A program made the translations under genes and the position numbers. Below the pieces are notes generated by a model. It saw only the letters and a list, made by a program, of their open reading frames with translations. It did no database searches and had not been told where the DNA came from. Shown here in pieces: positions 53,832-62,150 of a DNA stretch of 64,000 bases (its first letter is position 1; each line of letters begins with the position of its first letter). Source of the DNA: SSC3 sp963769585 (GTDB lineage: Bacteria; Actinomycetota; Actinomycetes; Propionibacteriales; Nocardioidaceae); contig CAVYMJ010000006.1 in assembly GCA_963769585.1 (NCBI GenBank), forward strand, positions 1,550,001 through 1,614,000, in the 5' to 3' direction.

Positions 53832-54494
53832 GTGCACGTCGTGATCATGGGCTGCGGCCGAGTCGGGAGCACTCTGGCCCGTGGCCTCGAGGACCGCAGC
53901 CACACCGTTTCCATCATCGATATCAGCCCCGATGCGTTCAGGCGTCTGGGGCCGTCGTTCAACGGCACGAAGGTGACCGGGATCGGCTTCGACCAGGACG
54001 TCCTGTTGAAGGCGGGGATCGAGAAGGCTGACGCGTTCTGTGCCGTATCCAGCGGGGACAACTCCAACATCATCGCCGCGCGGGTGGCCCGCGAGACGTT
54101 CGGGATCCAACAGGTCGTGGCCAGGATCTACGACCCGGGGCGTGCCGAGGTCTACCAGCGGCTCGGCATCACCACCGTCGCGACCGTCAGGTGGACCGCC
54201 GACCAGGTGCTGCGCCGGATCCTGCCAGCCGGCGCCGAGCCGGACTTCCGTGACCCGTCGGGAACCGTCCGGGTCGACGCGATCATGGTGACCGAGCCGT
54301 GGGTGGGGATCCGCACGATCAAGCTTCAGGAGCAGTCGGGATCCCGCATCGCGTGGATCGACCGGCTCGGTGAGGGCACCCTGCCCACCCGCGAGTCTGT
54401 GATGCAGGAAGGCGACATGCTGCACCTGGTGATGAGGGAGGAGAACGCCGAGACGGTGTACTCCATCCTGGAGCGCGGACCGGAGGCCGACTGA
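53832..54494 (+). CDS. trkA: TrkA family potassium uptake protein (CeoB-like)
   Basis: 220 residues from GTG 53832, chosen because 'VHVVIMGCGRVG' then begins as TrkA proteins do; an ATG at 53802 would add ten atypical residues. RCK-N Rossmann domain with GCGRVG (7-12) and acidic end of strand 2 ('IIDISPDAF'), followed by an RCK-C domain. Binds NAD(H)/ATP and gates K+ transport. The next gene starts on the last base of its stop codon. Confidence 0.92.
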   Translation: MHVVIMGCGRVGSTLARGLEDRSHTVSIIDISPDAFRRLGPSFNGTKVTGIGFDQDVLLKAGIEKADAFCAVSSGDNSNIIAARVARETFGIQQVVARIYDPGRAEVYQRLGITTVATVRWTADQVLRRILPAGAEPDFRDPSGTVRVDAIMVTEPWVGIRTIKLQEQSGSRIAWIDRLGEGTLPTRESVMQEGDMLHLVMREENAETVYSILERGPEAD

Positions 54495-55165
54495 TGCGCG
54501 TCGCGATCGCAGGAGCAGGCGCCGTGGGACGCTCGATCGCGCGGGAGCTGATCGAGAACGGCCACAAGGTGCTGCTCATCGACAAGGATCCCCTTGCGAT
54601 CCGCCCCGAGCTCGCGCCAGATGCCGAGTGGCTGCTGGCGGACTCGTGTGAACTCTCCTCGCTGGAGGAGGCCGGACTCGAGTCGTGTGACGTGGTCATC
54701 GCCGCCACGGGTGACGACAAGGCCAACCTCGTCACGTCGTTGCTGGCCAAGACCGAGTTCGCTGTTCCCCGCACGGTCGGCCGGGTCAATCATCCCAACA
54801 ACGAGTGGCTCTTCACCGAGGCCTGGGGCGTGGACGTGAGCGTCTCGACCCCGAGGATCATGAGCGCGCTCGTCGAAGAGGCGGTCACCGTGGGTGACGT
54901 CGTACGCCTGTTCACGTTCCGCCAGGGCAACGCCAACCTGGTCGAGATGACCCTGCCCGCCGAGTCACCGTTCGTGGGCAAGCCCGCCGGCTTGATCCCC
55001 TGGCCGGAGAACTGCTCCCTGGTCACCATCCTGCGCGACGGCCAGGTCTACCCGCCTACCGCGGAACAGCCCCTCGAGGTAGGGGACGAGCTGCTCTTCG
55101 TGGCTGCTCCCGAGGCCGAGTCCGGGATCGAGCATCTCCTCTCCCCGGGCACCCACCCCAACTGA
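54494..55165 (+). CDS. trkA: TrkA family potassium uptake protein (CeoC-like)
   Basis: 223 residues. RCK-N with GAGAVG (7-12), 'LLIDKDPLAI' strand-2 end and 'DVVIAATGDDKANLV'; RCK-C domain from about 140 ('GDVVRLFTFRQGNANLVEM'). It overlaps the first trkA by one base, giving the ceoB-ceoC pair. No transmembrane Trk/Ktr channel is in the window; the divergent APC permease is a possible partner. Confidence 0.92.
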   Translation: MRVAIAGAGAVGRSIARELIENGHKVLLIDKDPLAIRPELAPDAEWLLADSCELSSLEEAGLESCDVVIAATGDDKANLVTSLLAKTEFAVPRTVGRVNHPNNEWLFTEAWGVDVSVSTPRIMSALVEEAVTVGDVVRLFTFRQGNANLVEMTLPAESPFVGKPAGLIPWPENCSLVTILRDGQVYPPTAEQPLEVGDELLFVAAPEAESGIEHLLSPGTHPN

Positions 55166-55209
55166 CGCGCTCCGCTGAGCTGTCGGCGGGGCAGGCAGTG
55201 GGAGTCGGC

Positions 55210-55941
55210 TCAGGCGGGCTCGGGGTCCAGCTGGGTCTTGTTGCGGCCCAGGAGCCAGACCATGGCACCGAACGCCGCCAGCTGCAACGGCCAGCCCATC
55301 GCGAGCTTGGAGATGCCGAGCGCGGCGACATAAGGCCCGGCATCGTCGGCTCCACGCCCGCCGAGGTAGATCGGGAGCTGGACAGCTACCCGGATCAGGC
55401 AGGGGACGACCAGGCACCAGGTGAGGTTGCGACACAACCGGACGACCTGCGGATCCCGGTGCCACTCAAGCGGGTCCCCGGCGACGCTTCCGACCATGAA
55501 GCCGACGACCGGCCAACGAGTGGCGATGCTGACCAGCATGAGCAGCGAGTAGCCGGCGTTGTAGATCAAGCCCGGCGCGAAGTACGCCAGGGACTGGTCG
55601 TCCGCGTCGCCGCCGTTGCGGGCAGCCAGCCAGACGAAGAAGCACCCGATGCCGATGCCGATGAGGCTGTTGACCACGAACTGGACGGTCGAGCGCTGGT
55701 AGAGCCGCAGCGCCAGAAGCACGACGGCGATGGAGAGACTGACCCCCAGCGCCAGCTGGACGTTCCTGGTGGTGATGTAGGAGACCGTGAACGTGATCGT
55801 GGGCGCCGCGGCCTCGAGCATGCCGCGCCGCCCTCCGAGCGCCCGGGACATCTGGCTTCGCACCACAGCCTCGACCGTCTCGGTTCCGACGTGCTGGTGC
55901 TCCACGGTTGCCTCTGAGGGGCTGACCTCGCGCTGGGACAA
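55210..55941 (-). CDS. DUF3159 family membrane protein
   Basis: 243 residues with about five membrane helices. Family landmarks: 'RRGMLEAAAPTITFTVSYI' early on and 'PLEWHRDPQVVRLCRNLTW' past the middle. In actinobacteria this gene stands between the trkA pair and an OB-fold gene (position of Rv2693c). Function unknown; a small transporter or envelope role is possible. Convergent with trkA. Confidence 0.88.
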   Translation of the reverse strand: MSQREVSPSEATVEHQHVGTETVEAVVRSQMSRALGGRRGMLEAAAPTITFTVSYITTRNVQLALGVSLSIAVVLLALRLYQRSTVQFVVNSLIGIGIGCFFVWLAARNGGDADDQSLAYFAPGLIYNAGYSLLMLVSIATRWPVVGFMVGSVAGDPLEWHRDPQVVRLCRNLTWCLVVPCLIRVAVQLPIYLGGRGADDAGPYVAALGISKLAMGWPLQLAAFGAMVWLLGRNKTQLDPEPA

Positions 55942-55945
55942 GGTC

Positions 55946-56311
55946 TCAGTACTTCAGCTCGTAGCGAGGGTTGAACATGAGGCGTTGGCCGTCCTGGATC
56001 CCGATCCGACCGAGCACCTTCACCTGACGACCGGGCTTGATGCCGGCGATCCGGCGGCGGCCCAACCAGACGATGGTGATGACACCGGTCCCGTCGTACA
56101 GCTCGGCCTCCAGGGCCGGTACGCCCCCGCGGGGGCGGAGCGTGACGGTGCGCAGACTGCCCTGCAGCTCGACGCGCTGGCGGTCCTTGGCATCCTCGAC
56201 CAGACAGCAGCCCGACTTCTCGGTCGTGTCGCGAAGCTCCTGGGCCTCCATGCTCGCGCTGCTGGCCCACCTGTTGACGGCGCTGCGCAGCTTGTCTGTC
56301 ACGTGTGCCAT
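55946..56311 (-). CDS. OB-fold nucleic acid binding domain protein
   Basis: 121 residues from the ATG at 56311; the frame open to 56578 covers the DUF3710 gene. OB-fold strands: 'RVELQGSLRTVTLRP', 'LEAELYDGTGVITIVWLGRRRIAGI' and 'GRQVKVLGRIG', ending 'NPRYEL'. It resembles the OB domain of RecG-like proteins. Lies 4 bases before DUF3159 and is co-transcribed with it. Position of Rv2694c. Nucleic acid binding is inferred from the fold. Confidence 0.88.
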   Translation of the reverse strand: MAHVTDKLRSAVNRWASSASMEAQELRDTTEKSGCCLVEDAKDRQRVELQGSLRTVTLRPRGGVPALEAELYDGTGVITIVWLGRRRIAGIKPGRQVKVLGRIGIQDGQRLMFNPRYELKY

Positions 56312-56351
56312 AACACCAGGGTAACTGCCGACCCAGGCACCTTGTTCCCCG

Positions 56352-57002
56352 TCACTCGAGCCGCTGGGCGCTGGCCGGCAGCTGCAGGGGCAGGAACTCT
56401 CCCGGCGCCATCGCCTCGGTCCCGCGGACGACGATGACGTCGCGCAACGCCTGCTCCAGGCGGTGGTCGGGGTCAGGTTCGACGGCAGGCTTGCCGAAGA
56501 ACGTCGCGCGCAGCATCCACCGCGGTCCGCTGATCCCGGCGATCCGCGACGGCTGGGTGACGGTCTGGCCGGTCTCATCGACGCCGGTGACCATCAGATG
56601 AAGCTCCGGTCCCCAGGGGCCGTCGACCTCGGTCGCGGTACCTCCCTGGCGTGCAGCTTCGGCCCGGATCGTCTTGCGCACGTCGTCCCAGATGCCCCCG
56701 CCACGGGGAGCGGCGAACGCGCGTAGCTCGACGGCGCCGTCCGGGTCCACCAGGAGCGCGGCGGCGACGGCCCCGCTGCCCTCGTCGACCTGCAGCCTCA
56801 GCTCCACCCCGGGTCGGCCGGTGATCACCAGCGACCCGAGGTTGATCTTGCTGTCGTCGTCCTCGTCGTAGCCGACCTCGACACTGTCGTGCGGACCCAA
56901 GGAGCCCGACGCGGTGGGGGCCTGGCCGTCCTCCAGGGTGGTCTGCTCGACCTCGTCCCCCTCGGGCGCGCCCGAGCCGGTCCTCTTGCCTCCGAACCTC
57001 AC
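56352..57002 (-). CDS. DUF3710 family protein
   Basis: 216 residues from GTG 57002. Acidic, Gly/Ser-rich N-terminus (1-50), then a compact domain with 'APRGGGIWDDVRKTIRAEAA' and 'GISGPRWMLRATFFGKPA', hallmarks of DUF3710. Position of Rv2696c, just downstream of dut on the same strand (12-base gap). Function unknown. Confidence 0.9.
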   Translation of the reverse strand: MRFGGKRTGSGAPEGDEVEQTTLEDGQAPTASGSLGPHDSVEVGYDEDDDSKINLGSLVITGRPGVELRLQVDEGSGAVAAALLVDPDGAVELRAFAAPRGGGIWDDVRKTIRAEAARQGGTATEVDGPWGPELHLMVTGVDETGQTVTQPSRIAGISGPRWMLRATFFGKPAVEPDPDHRLEQALRDVIVVRGTEAMAPGEFLPLQLPASAQRLE

Positions 57003-57014
57003 GACACCTTCTCC

Positions 57015-57470
57015 TCAGACTTGGGGAGTGGCAACGAAGCCACCTGTCGAACCGTAACCCCCGTCGCCGCGAACCGACTCAGGCAGGGTGTCCACTTCGA
57101 CATAGGACGCGCGGGCGAACTCTTGGATCACGAGCTGTGCGATCCGGTCCCCTCGTCGCAGGACCACTGGCTCGCGCGGGTCGAGGTTGATCAGCATCAC
57201 CTTGATCTCGCCCCGGTAGCCGGCGTCGACCGTCCCGGGAGCGTTGACGATGGAGACCCCGAACTTCGCGGCCAGGCCCGACCGTGGGTGTACCAGGGCA
57301 ACGTACCCCTCGGGCAGGGCGATGCTGATCCCGGTGCCGACCAGTGCCCGCTCCCCCGGCTTCAGCTCAAGGTCGACGGTCGTGGTCAGGTCTGCGCCGG
57401 CGTCTCCCGGGTGCGCGTACGACGGCAGTGGGACGCCGGGGTCCAGCCGCTTGATGAGGATCTCCACCAT
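57015..57470 (-). CDS. dut: dUTP diphosphatase
   Basis: 151 residues from the ATG at 57470 (a GTG at 57479 adds three). Trimeric dUTPase motifs: 'AGADL' (motif 1), 'PRSGLAAK' (2), 'GTVDAGYRGEIKV' with catalytic Asp (3), 'RGDRIAQLV' (4) and the C-terminal 'RGDGGYGSTGG' (5). It hydrolyses dUTP to dUMP to keep uracil out of DNA. Divergent from the DUF3093 gene. Confidence 0.97.
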   Translation of the reverse strand: MVEILIKRLDPGVPLPSYAHPGDAGADLTTTVDLELKPGERALVGTGISIALPEGYVALVHPRSGLAAKFGVSIVNAPGTVDAGYRGEIKVMLINLDPREPVVLRRGDRIAQLVIQEFARASYVEVDTLPESVRGDGGYGSTGGFVATPQV

Positions 57471-57504
57471 GGGCGGCACCCTAACGCGGATGGCTGGGAG
57501 CCGG

Positions 57505-57993
57505 ATGGAAGGATTGCCCGTCGTGAGCGCCCCATCCGGTTACGACGAGCGTCTCGGCGTCCCCCTGCGATGGTGGGCGGTGGCCACGATGTTCCTGGCG
57601 TCGGTCCTCCTCGCCTTCCTGGTAGCGCTGCCACCCGCCCTGGCCTACGGCTCGGTCAGCCTCATGGTCGCCGGGGTGGCGGCCCTCTTCGTCTCCTACG
57701 GCGCAGCACAGCTTCACGTCCGGGACGGGGAGTTCGTCGCCGGTGCGGCGCGGATCCCGGTGACTCTGCTCGCCGATCCCACGGCGCTGGACGCCGACGC
57801 CACCAGGCGCGCGATCGGGGTCGAGGCGGATGCGAGGGCATTCCTGCTGATCCGCCCGTACCTGAAGTCCTCGGTCAAAGTGGTGGTCGCCGACCCCGCC
57901 GACCCCACGCCGTACTGGCTCGTGTCCACGCGGAACCCACAGCGCCTCGCCCTCGCACTGACCGACGCGATCGGCTCGCCCCGGTCGCGCTAG
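57505..57993 (+). CDS. DUF3093 family membrane protein
   Basis: 162 residues from the ATG at 57505 (GGGAG before it); ATG 57490 and GTG 57523 are alternatives. Two membrane helices near the start ('WWAVATMFLASVLLAFLVAL' and 'AYGSVSLMVAGVAALFVSYG') are followed by a soluble domain with 'RPYLKSSVKVVVADPADPTPYWL', the DUF3093 signature. Position of Rv2698. Function unknown. Confidence 0.87.
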   Translation: MEGLPVVSAPSGYDERLGVPLRWWAVATMFLASVLLAFLVALPPALAYGSVSLMVAGVAALFVSYGAAQLHVRDGEFVAGAARIPVTLLADPTALDADATRRAIGVEADARAFLLIRPYLKSSVKVVVADPADPTPYWLVSTRNPQRLALALTDAIGSPRSR

Positions 57994-58024
57994 CCTGGTT
58001 CAAGACATCGACGAGGAGGCTTCT

Positions 58025-58303
58025 GTGGCCGGCAAGGCATCGAACGTGATCGGTCTGGTGACCGCTCTTGGCGCTACCGCAGTGGCGAAGAAGGCCGTCG
58101 ACGCGACCTGGAAGCTCGGGGCCGGCAAGAAGCCGCCGACCGATCCGACCGACCCCGACGTCAGGGTGCGCGAGGCGATGCTCTGGGCGGTGCTGAGCGG
58201 CGCCGCCGTGGGTGTGGCAAGGATGTGGGCGACCCGCCGCCTGGCCCAGGCGGCGCGGCACGACCAGCGAGTGCTCGCTGCGGCGAAGGCGGCCAACGGC
58301 TGA
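58025..58303 (+). CDS. DUF4235 family protein
   Basis: 92 residues from GTG 58025 with GAGGAGG upstream. Short protein with a membrane segment at each end ('IGLVTALGATAVAKKAV' and 'AMLWAVLSGAAVGVARMWATRR') and a Lys/Pro/Asp-rich link, matching DUF4235. Follows the DUF3093 gene by 31 bases. A strong terminator follows. Role unknown. Confidence 0.83.
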   Translation: MAGKASNVIGLVTALGATAVAKKAVDATWKLGAGKKPPTDPTDPDVRVREAMLWAVLSGAAVGVARMWATRRLAQAARHDQRVLAAAKAANG

Positions 58304-58320
58304 CCCAGGGCTGAGATGCC

Positions 58321-58352
58321 ACGAGGCCGGCCCCGACGGGGCTCGGCCTCGT
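58321..58352. terminator. Strong hairpin between DUF4235 and DUF4193 genes
   Basis: ACGAGGCCG-GCCCC-GA-CGGGGC-TCGGCCTCGT: a near-continuous long stem at the meeting point of convergent genes, so it can act in both directions. An ATCTTG follows on the plus strand. Confidence 0.75.
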
Positions 58353-58373
58353 TCATCTTGCTGCACCCGAGGG

Positions 58374-58664
58374 TCAGGCGCAGTCCTTGCAGATCATCTT
58401 CTTCGCGTTCGCGAGCTGGCTTCGGTGGTGCACGAGGAAGCAGCTCATACAGGTGAACTCGTCGTCCTGTCGGGGACGAACCTCCACGGCGAGCTCTTCG
58501 TGGGACAGGTCGGCGCCGGGAAGCTCGAACGACTCGGCTGCCTCAGCCTCGTCCTCGTCGACCTTGCCGGAGTTCTTGTCGTGCCGCCGGGCCTTGAGCT
58601 CCTCGATGCTCTCTTCGCCGGCGTCTTCCTCGGTCTTCCGAGGTGCGTCGTAGTCAGTTGCCAT
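58374..58664 (-). CDS. DUF4193 family zinc-binding protein
   Basis: 96 residues. Acidic N-terminal half, then two CxxC knuckles: 'CMSCFLVHHRSQL' and 'CKDC' at the C-terminus, with a helix between, giving a zinc finger. 'MATDYDAPRKTEED' is the usual start of DUF4193 proteins, small conserved actinobacterial proteins (position of Rv2699c). A transcription-related role has been suggested for similar small zinc proteins, but is not shown here. Confidence 0.9.
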   Translation of the reverse strand: MATDYDAPRKTEEDAGEESIEELKARRHDKNSGKVDEDEAEAAESFELPGADLSHEELAVEVRPRQDDEFTCMSCFLVHHRSQLANAKKMICKDCA

Positions 58665-58822
58665 CTCTTGTTATCTCCTGCTTGCGTTTCCAGCAGCTTC
58701 GTCTCAGGGTGCGATTCGCGCGATCAAGTGGCGCGCCGCGAATCATGCACGATACGAGGCCGAAAAGCACGGCCATTCAACCAGTTGTCAGCAGACTCAC
58801 AGACTCCTGACAACGCGCCCCT

Positions 58823-59647
58823 TCAACGGTCGGGGCCTGAAGGGTATTCCCTGGACACCCGACCGAGAAATCCGGCCCCCTCCACGAGGGCCGCAAAGTC
58901 GTCGAAACCGTCCGCGGGGGCACAGACCACGCAGTCCAGCCCTGACGCGCCCGGTCGCACCTCGAGCCGGGCACCCGCCTCTTGGGCGACCAGCCCCCCG
59001 GCAGCGAAGTCCCAGGGCGCCGGGCCCTCCTCGACGTACCCGTCTGACCGCCCGGCTGCTATCGAGCACAGGTCCAGCGCACACGACCCCGCCCGTCTGA
59101 TGTCACGCACCTGGGGCAGCAGGCGTGCCACAGCCTGAGCCTGTACCTCGCGCACCTTCTTGACGTACCAGAAGCCTGTGGAGACCAGCCGTTCCTCCAG
59201 CGCCGGCACGGGCCGAACCCGCAGCGGCTGCCCGTCCAGCATGGCTCCGCTGCCCAGGGCCGCGGCGAAGACCTCGCCGGTGGCTACGTTCACCACTGCT
59301 CCCGCCACCACCTGCTCGGAGGTGCGAGCGGCAATCGAGACGGCGTACTGGGGAATCCCGTAGAGGAAGTTGACGGTCCCGTCGATCGGGTCCACGACCC
59401 AGGTGATCCCGCTGGTCGACCTCTCGCTCGCTCCCTCCTCGCCGAGGAAGCCGTCCTCGGGTCGCGCCGCCATCAGCTGCTGGTGGATGAACGCCTCGGA
59501 CTCACGGTCCGTCTTGGTCACGATGTCGATCGAGCTGCTCTTGGTCGCCACCACCTGGACACCTGCCACGCGACGGGACCGGACCAGGTCTGCGGCCTCG
59601 GTCGCCACCCGGACCGCCAGGTCGCGCAGCTGGTCGAACTCCCCCAT
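58823..59647 (-). CDS. suhB: Inositol monophosphatase family protein
   Basis: 274 residues. Metal site motifs: 'DRESEAF' and 'EEGASE' with catalytic Glu, 'WVVDPIDGTVNFL' (DPIDGT), and the second motif 'APWDFAAGGLVAQEAGA' (WDxAAG). It hydrolyses myo-inositol 1-phosphate, needed for phosphatidylinositol, or related sugar phosphates. Shares one base with the hemH stop (TGATG at 59647). Position of Rv2701c. Confidence 0.92.
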   Translation of the reverse strand: MGEFDQLRDLAVRVATEAADLVRSRRVAGVQVVATKSSSIDIVTKTDRESEAFIHQQLMAARPEDGFLGEEGASERSTSGITWVVDPIDGTVNFLYGIPQYAVSIAARTSEQVVAGAVVNVATGEVFAAALGSGAMLDGQPLRVRPVPALEERLVSTGFWYVKKVREVQAQAVARLLPQVRDIRRAGSCALDLCSIAAGRSDGYVEEGPAPWDFAAGGLVAQEAGARLEVRPGASGLDCVVCAPADGFDDFAALVEGAGFLGRVSREYPSGPDR

Positions 59648-60759
59648 CAGTCCAAGCCACCGAGTGCCGGACGCGAACCCGACGGGTTGTCGCAGCAGTT
59701 GCGGGGACAGACGTCCCAGGAGGGCTGGAGTGCCCCCACGGTTGCTCGAACCGCATCGACGCCCGAGGCCGCCTTGGCCCGCTCGACGAGCAGGTCACGC
59801 ACCATCGCGACAAAGCGCGGGTCGACCCCGGCCGTGGCCGCACGGGCGAAGTCGATGCCGAGCTTCTCGGCAGCGGCTGCGGCGTCCGTGTCCAGGTCGT
59901 AGACGACCTCCATGTGGTCGGAGACGAAGCCGATGGGCACGACGACCACCCCGCGCACCCCCGCGGCGGCCTGCTCCTCGAGCCGGTCCACGATGTCCGG
60001 CTCGAGCCAGGGGATATGGGGCGAGCCGGAGCGGGAGCAGTACACCAGCTCGTGCGGGTAGCGGTGGCCGGTCTCCTGCCGCACCCGCTCCGAGATCTCC
60101 TCGGCCACGTCGAGGTGCTGGGCGACGTACGCACCGCCCAGCCCCATGACGTTGCGCGGCCCGCTGGCGTCGTTCATGGCGACCGGTATCGAGTGCGTGA
60201 CGAAGAGCAGCCGGGCCTCGTGCCTGGTCGACTCCTTCAGGTCGGCCAGGGCAGCCAGCGTCGAGTCCACCACCGGCTCCACGAAGCCAGGGTGGTTGAA
60301 GTAGTGGCGGAGCTTGTCCAACCTCGGCACCGGTCGACCCTCGGCTGCGACCTCGGCTACGGCGTCGTACAGGTTCTCGCGGTACTGCCTGCACCCGGAG
60401 TACGACGAGTAGGCGCTGGTCACCAGACAGGCCGCCCGGGTCACCCCGTCGTCGCGCATCTGGCGGATCGTGTCCGCCAGGTACGGCGTCCAGTTGCGGT
60501 TACCCCAGTACACCGGGAGGTCGATGCCGTTCCCCCGGAAGTCCTCCTGGACGGCCGCCACGAAGGCTCGGTTCTGGTCGTTGATCGGGCTCCTGCCACC
60601 GAAGCGGAGGTAGTGCTCCGCGACCTCCTCCAGCCGCTCCCGCGGGATGGGCCGGCCGCGGGTGACGTTCTCCAGGAACGGGACGACGTCCTCCGGCGAC
60701 TCGGGTCCTCCGAAGGAGACAACCAGGAGAGCGTCGTAGGGCGCCGGGTCGAGGGACAT
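59647..60759 (-). CDS. hemH: Ferrochelatase (actinobacterial coproporphyrin-type)
   Basis: 370 residues. Motifs: 'ALLVVSFGGPESPEDVVPFLENV' at the start, 'RFGGRSPIN', metal-binding His in 'LFVTHSIP', and 'PIGFVSDHMEVVYDLD' with the acceptor Glu. The C-terminal 'CPRNCC' supplies cysteines for a [2Fe-2S] cluster as known in actinobacterial enzymes. Actinobacteria insert iron into coproporphyrin III in the coproporphyrin-dependent heme route (CpfC). Coupled with suhB. Heme made here would serve the nearby P450 and peroxidase among others. Confidence 0.95.
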   Translation of the reverse strand: MSLDPAPYDALLVVSFGGPESPEDVVPFLENVTRGRPIPRERLEEVAEHYLRFGGRSPINDQNRAFVAAVQEDFRGNGIDLPVYWGNRNWTPYLADTIRQMRDDGVTRAACLVTSAYSSYSGCRQYRENLYDAVAEVAAEGRPVPRLDKLRHYFNHPGFVEPVVDSTLAALADLKESTRHEARLLFVTHSIPVAMNDASGPRNVMGLGGAYVAQHLDVAEEISERVRQETGHRYPHELVYCSRSGSPHIPWLEPDIVDRLEEQAAAGVRGVVVVPIGFVSDHMEVVYDLDTDAAAAAEKLGIDFARAATAGVDPRFVAMVRDLLVERAKAASGVDAVRATVGALQPSWDVCPRNCCDNPSGSRPALGGLD

Positions 60760-60797
60760 GGGGCAATCCTAGGGACCGACCCCTACCCGGCGAGGCT

Positions 60798-60823
60798 GGC
60801 CGGGTGAGGTGGGCCGGGTGAGG
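60798..60823. repeat. Tandem repeat GGCCGGGTGAGG in divergent promoter region
   Basis: Two exact copies (60798-60809 and 60812-60823) lie between the hemH start and the MFS start, a 137-base divergent gap. A possible regulator site for either gene; otherwise unexplained. Confidence 0.4.
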
Positions 60824-60896
60824 AACACCGGAGGCGCCGGCATGCTTGGCCGAAAACGGTTCGATCCCGGTTGGTGTACACAAATAGACTCGCTCG

Positions 60897-62150
60897 GTGA
60901 TCACGACGTACCGGCGGGTGCTCGGTCTTCCGGGTGCGCTCGCCTTCTCGATGGCAGGTCTGGTGGCTCGCCTGCCCATCTCCATGATCGCCCTGGGGCT
61001 GGTGGTCCTGATCTCGGGTGAGACCGGGTCCTACTCCCTGGCGGGCATGGTCTCCGCCTCCTACATCGTGGCGAGCGCGGTCTTCTCCATCTTCATGGCA
61101 CGTCTGATGGACCAGCTCGGTCAGGGCCGCGTGCTTCTCGCGGGACTCACCGTCTCGATGGCCTCCCTGGTGCTCACCATGGTCGCGATCGAGGCACGCT
61201 GGGCCACGCCGGCTCCCCACCTGCTGGCAGCGCTGAGCGGTGCGACCCTGCCCCTGATGGGCTCCGCCGTACGGACCCGCTGGACGAACCTGGTCCCCGA
61301 CAAGCGCCTCCTGCAGACGGCCTTCGCATTCGAGGGGGTGGTGGACGAGGTCGTCTTCGTGGTCGGCCCCACGCTCGTCACTCTCCTGGCAACGACCGTG
61401 CACCCGCTCGCCGGTCTCGTCACCGCGATCGTGGCCGCGGTCGTGGGTACGACGGTCTTCGTCTCGTTGAAGCACACCGAACCGCCCCCAGGAGGCCGAC
61501 GTCCCCGAGGCAGCTCTGCTGAGCCGATGGGTTGGAGGGTTCTCGGTCCCCTCGCCCTGTCCGCGGTCTGCCTGGGCGCGGTCTTCGGTAGCTGCGAGGT
61601 GGCTACCGTCGCCTTCGGCGACGAGCGCGGCAACACTGCGGTGACCGGACCGCTGCTGGCCGTGTGGTCGCTCGGCAGCCTGTTGTCCGGCCTCGTGGTG
61701 GGGATGATCCACTGGAAGACGGGCCACGCGACCCGGTTCCGCCGAGCACTGCTCGCGCTGGGTGTCCTGCTGCTGCCGCTTCCGTTCGTCACGACGTTCG
61801 CCGTCCTCGCAGGCTGCCTCTTCGTCGCCGGCTGGGCGATCTCACCGGCCCTGATCGCGGCGATCTCGTGGATCGAGGAGACCGTCCCTGCGGCGCGGCT
61901 CACTGAAGGAATGGCGGTCTTCTCGACCGGCTTGATGGCCGGGGTCGCCCCAGGGGCGGCCGTCGTCGGCTGGGTCGTCGACCACTACGGCGCTTCGGCG
62001 GGCTACCTGGTGCCGACCGGAGCCGGCTTTCTGGGCGCGGCCATCGGCTACACGACCGTCGCCCTTCGCGGATCACGCCCGGGGGTCGAACCCGATCGTG
62101 AAGCCGTAGACGTCCAGGCCGTGAGGCAGCGGCTGCCCGGGGTCGAGTGA
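60897..62150 (+). CDS. MFS transporter
   Basis: 417 residues from GTG 60897 with about 12 membrane helices: 'LISGETGSYSLAGMVSASYIVASAVFSIF' and further, in two halves split by a loop near residues 195-210 ('PPPGGRRPRG'). It resembles the sugar/drug efflux-type MFS proteins with short loops. Substrate unknown. Its last 78 bases overlap the P450 3' end on the other strand. Confidence 0.87.
   Translation: MITTYRRVLGLPGALAFSMAGLVARLPISMIALGLVVLISGETGSYSLAGMVSASYIVASAVFSIFMARLMDQLGQGRVLLAGLTVSMASLVLTMVAIEARWATPAPHLLAALSGATLPLMGSAVRTRWTNLVPDKRLLQTAFAFEGVVDEVVFVVGPTLVTLLATTVHPLAGLVTAIVAAVVGTTVFVSLKHTEPPPGGRRPRGSSAEPMGWRVLGPLALSAVCLGAVFGSCEVATVAFGDERGNTAVTGPLLAVWSLGSLLSGLVVGMIHWKTGHATRFRRALLALGVLLLPLPFVTTFAVLAGCLFVAGWAISPALIAAISWIEETVPAARLTEGMAVFSTGLMAGVAPGAAVVGWVVDHYGASAGYLVPTGAGFLGAAIGYTTVALRGSRPGVEPDREAVDVQAVRQRLPGVE

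Noticed and set aside
54494..55165. Second trkA gene as a frameshifted continuation of the first
   Set aside because: Each has its own Rossmann motif and RCK-C domain; the two-gene ceoB-ceoC arrangement is normal in this group.
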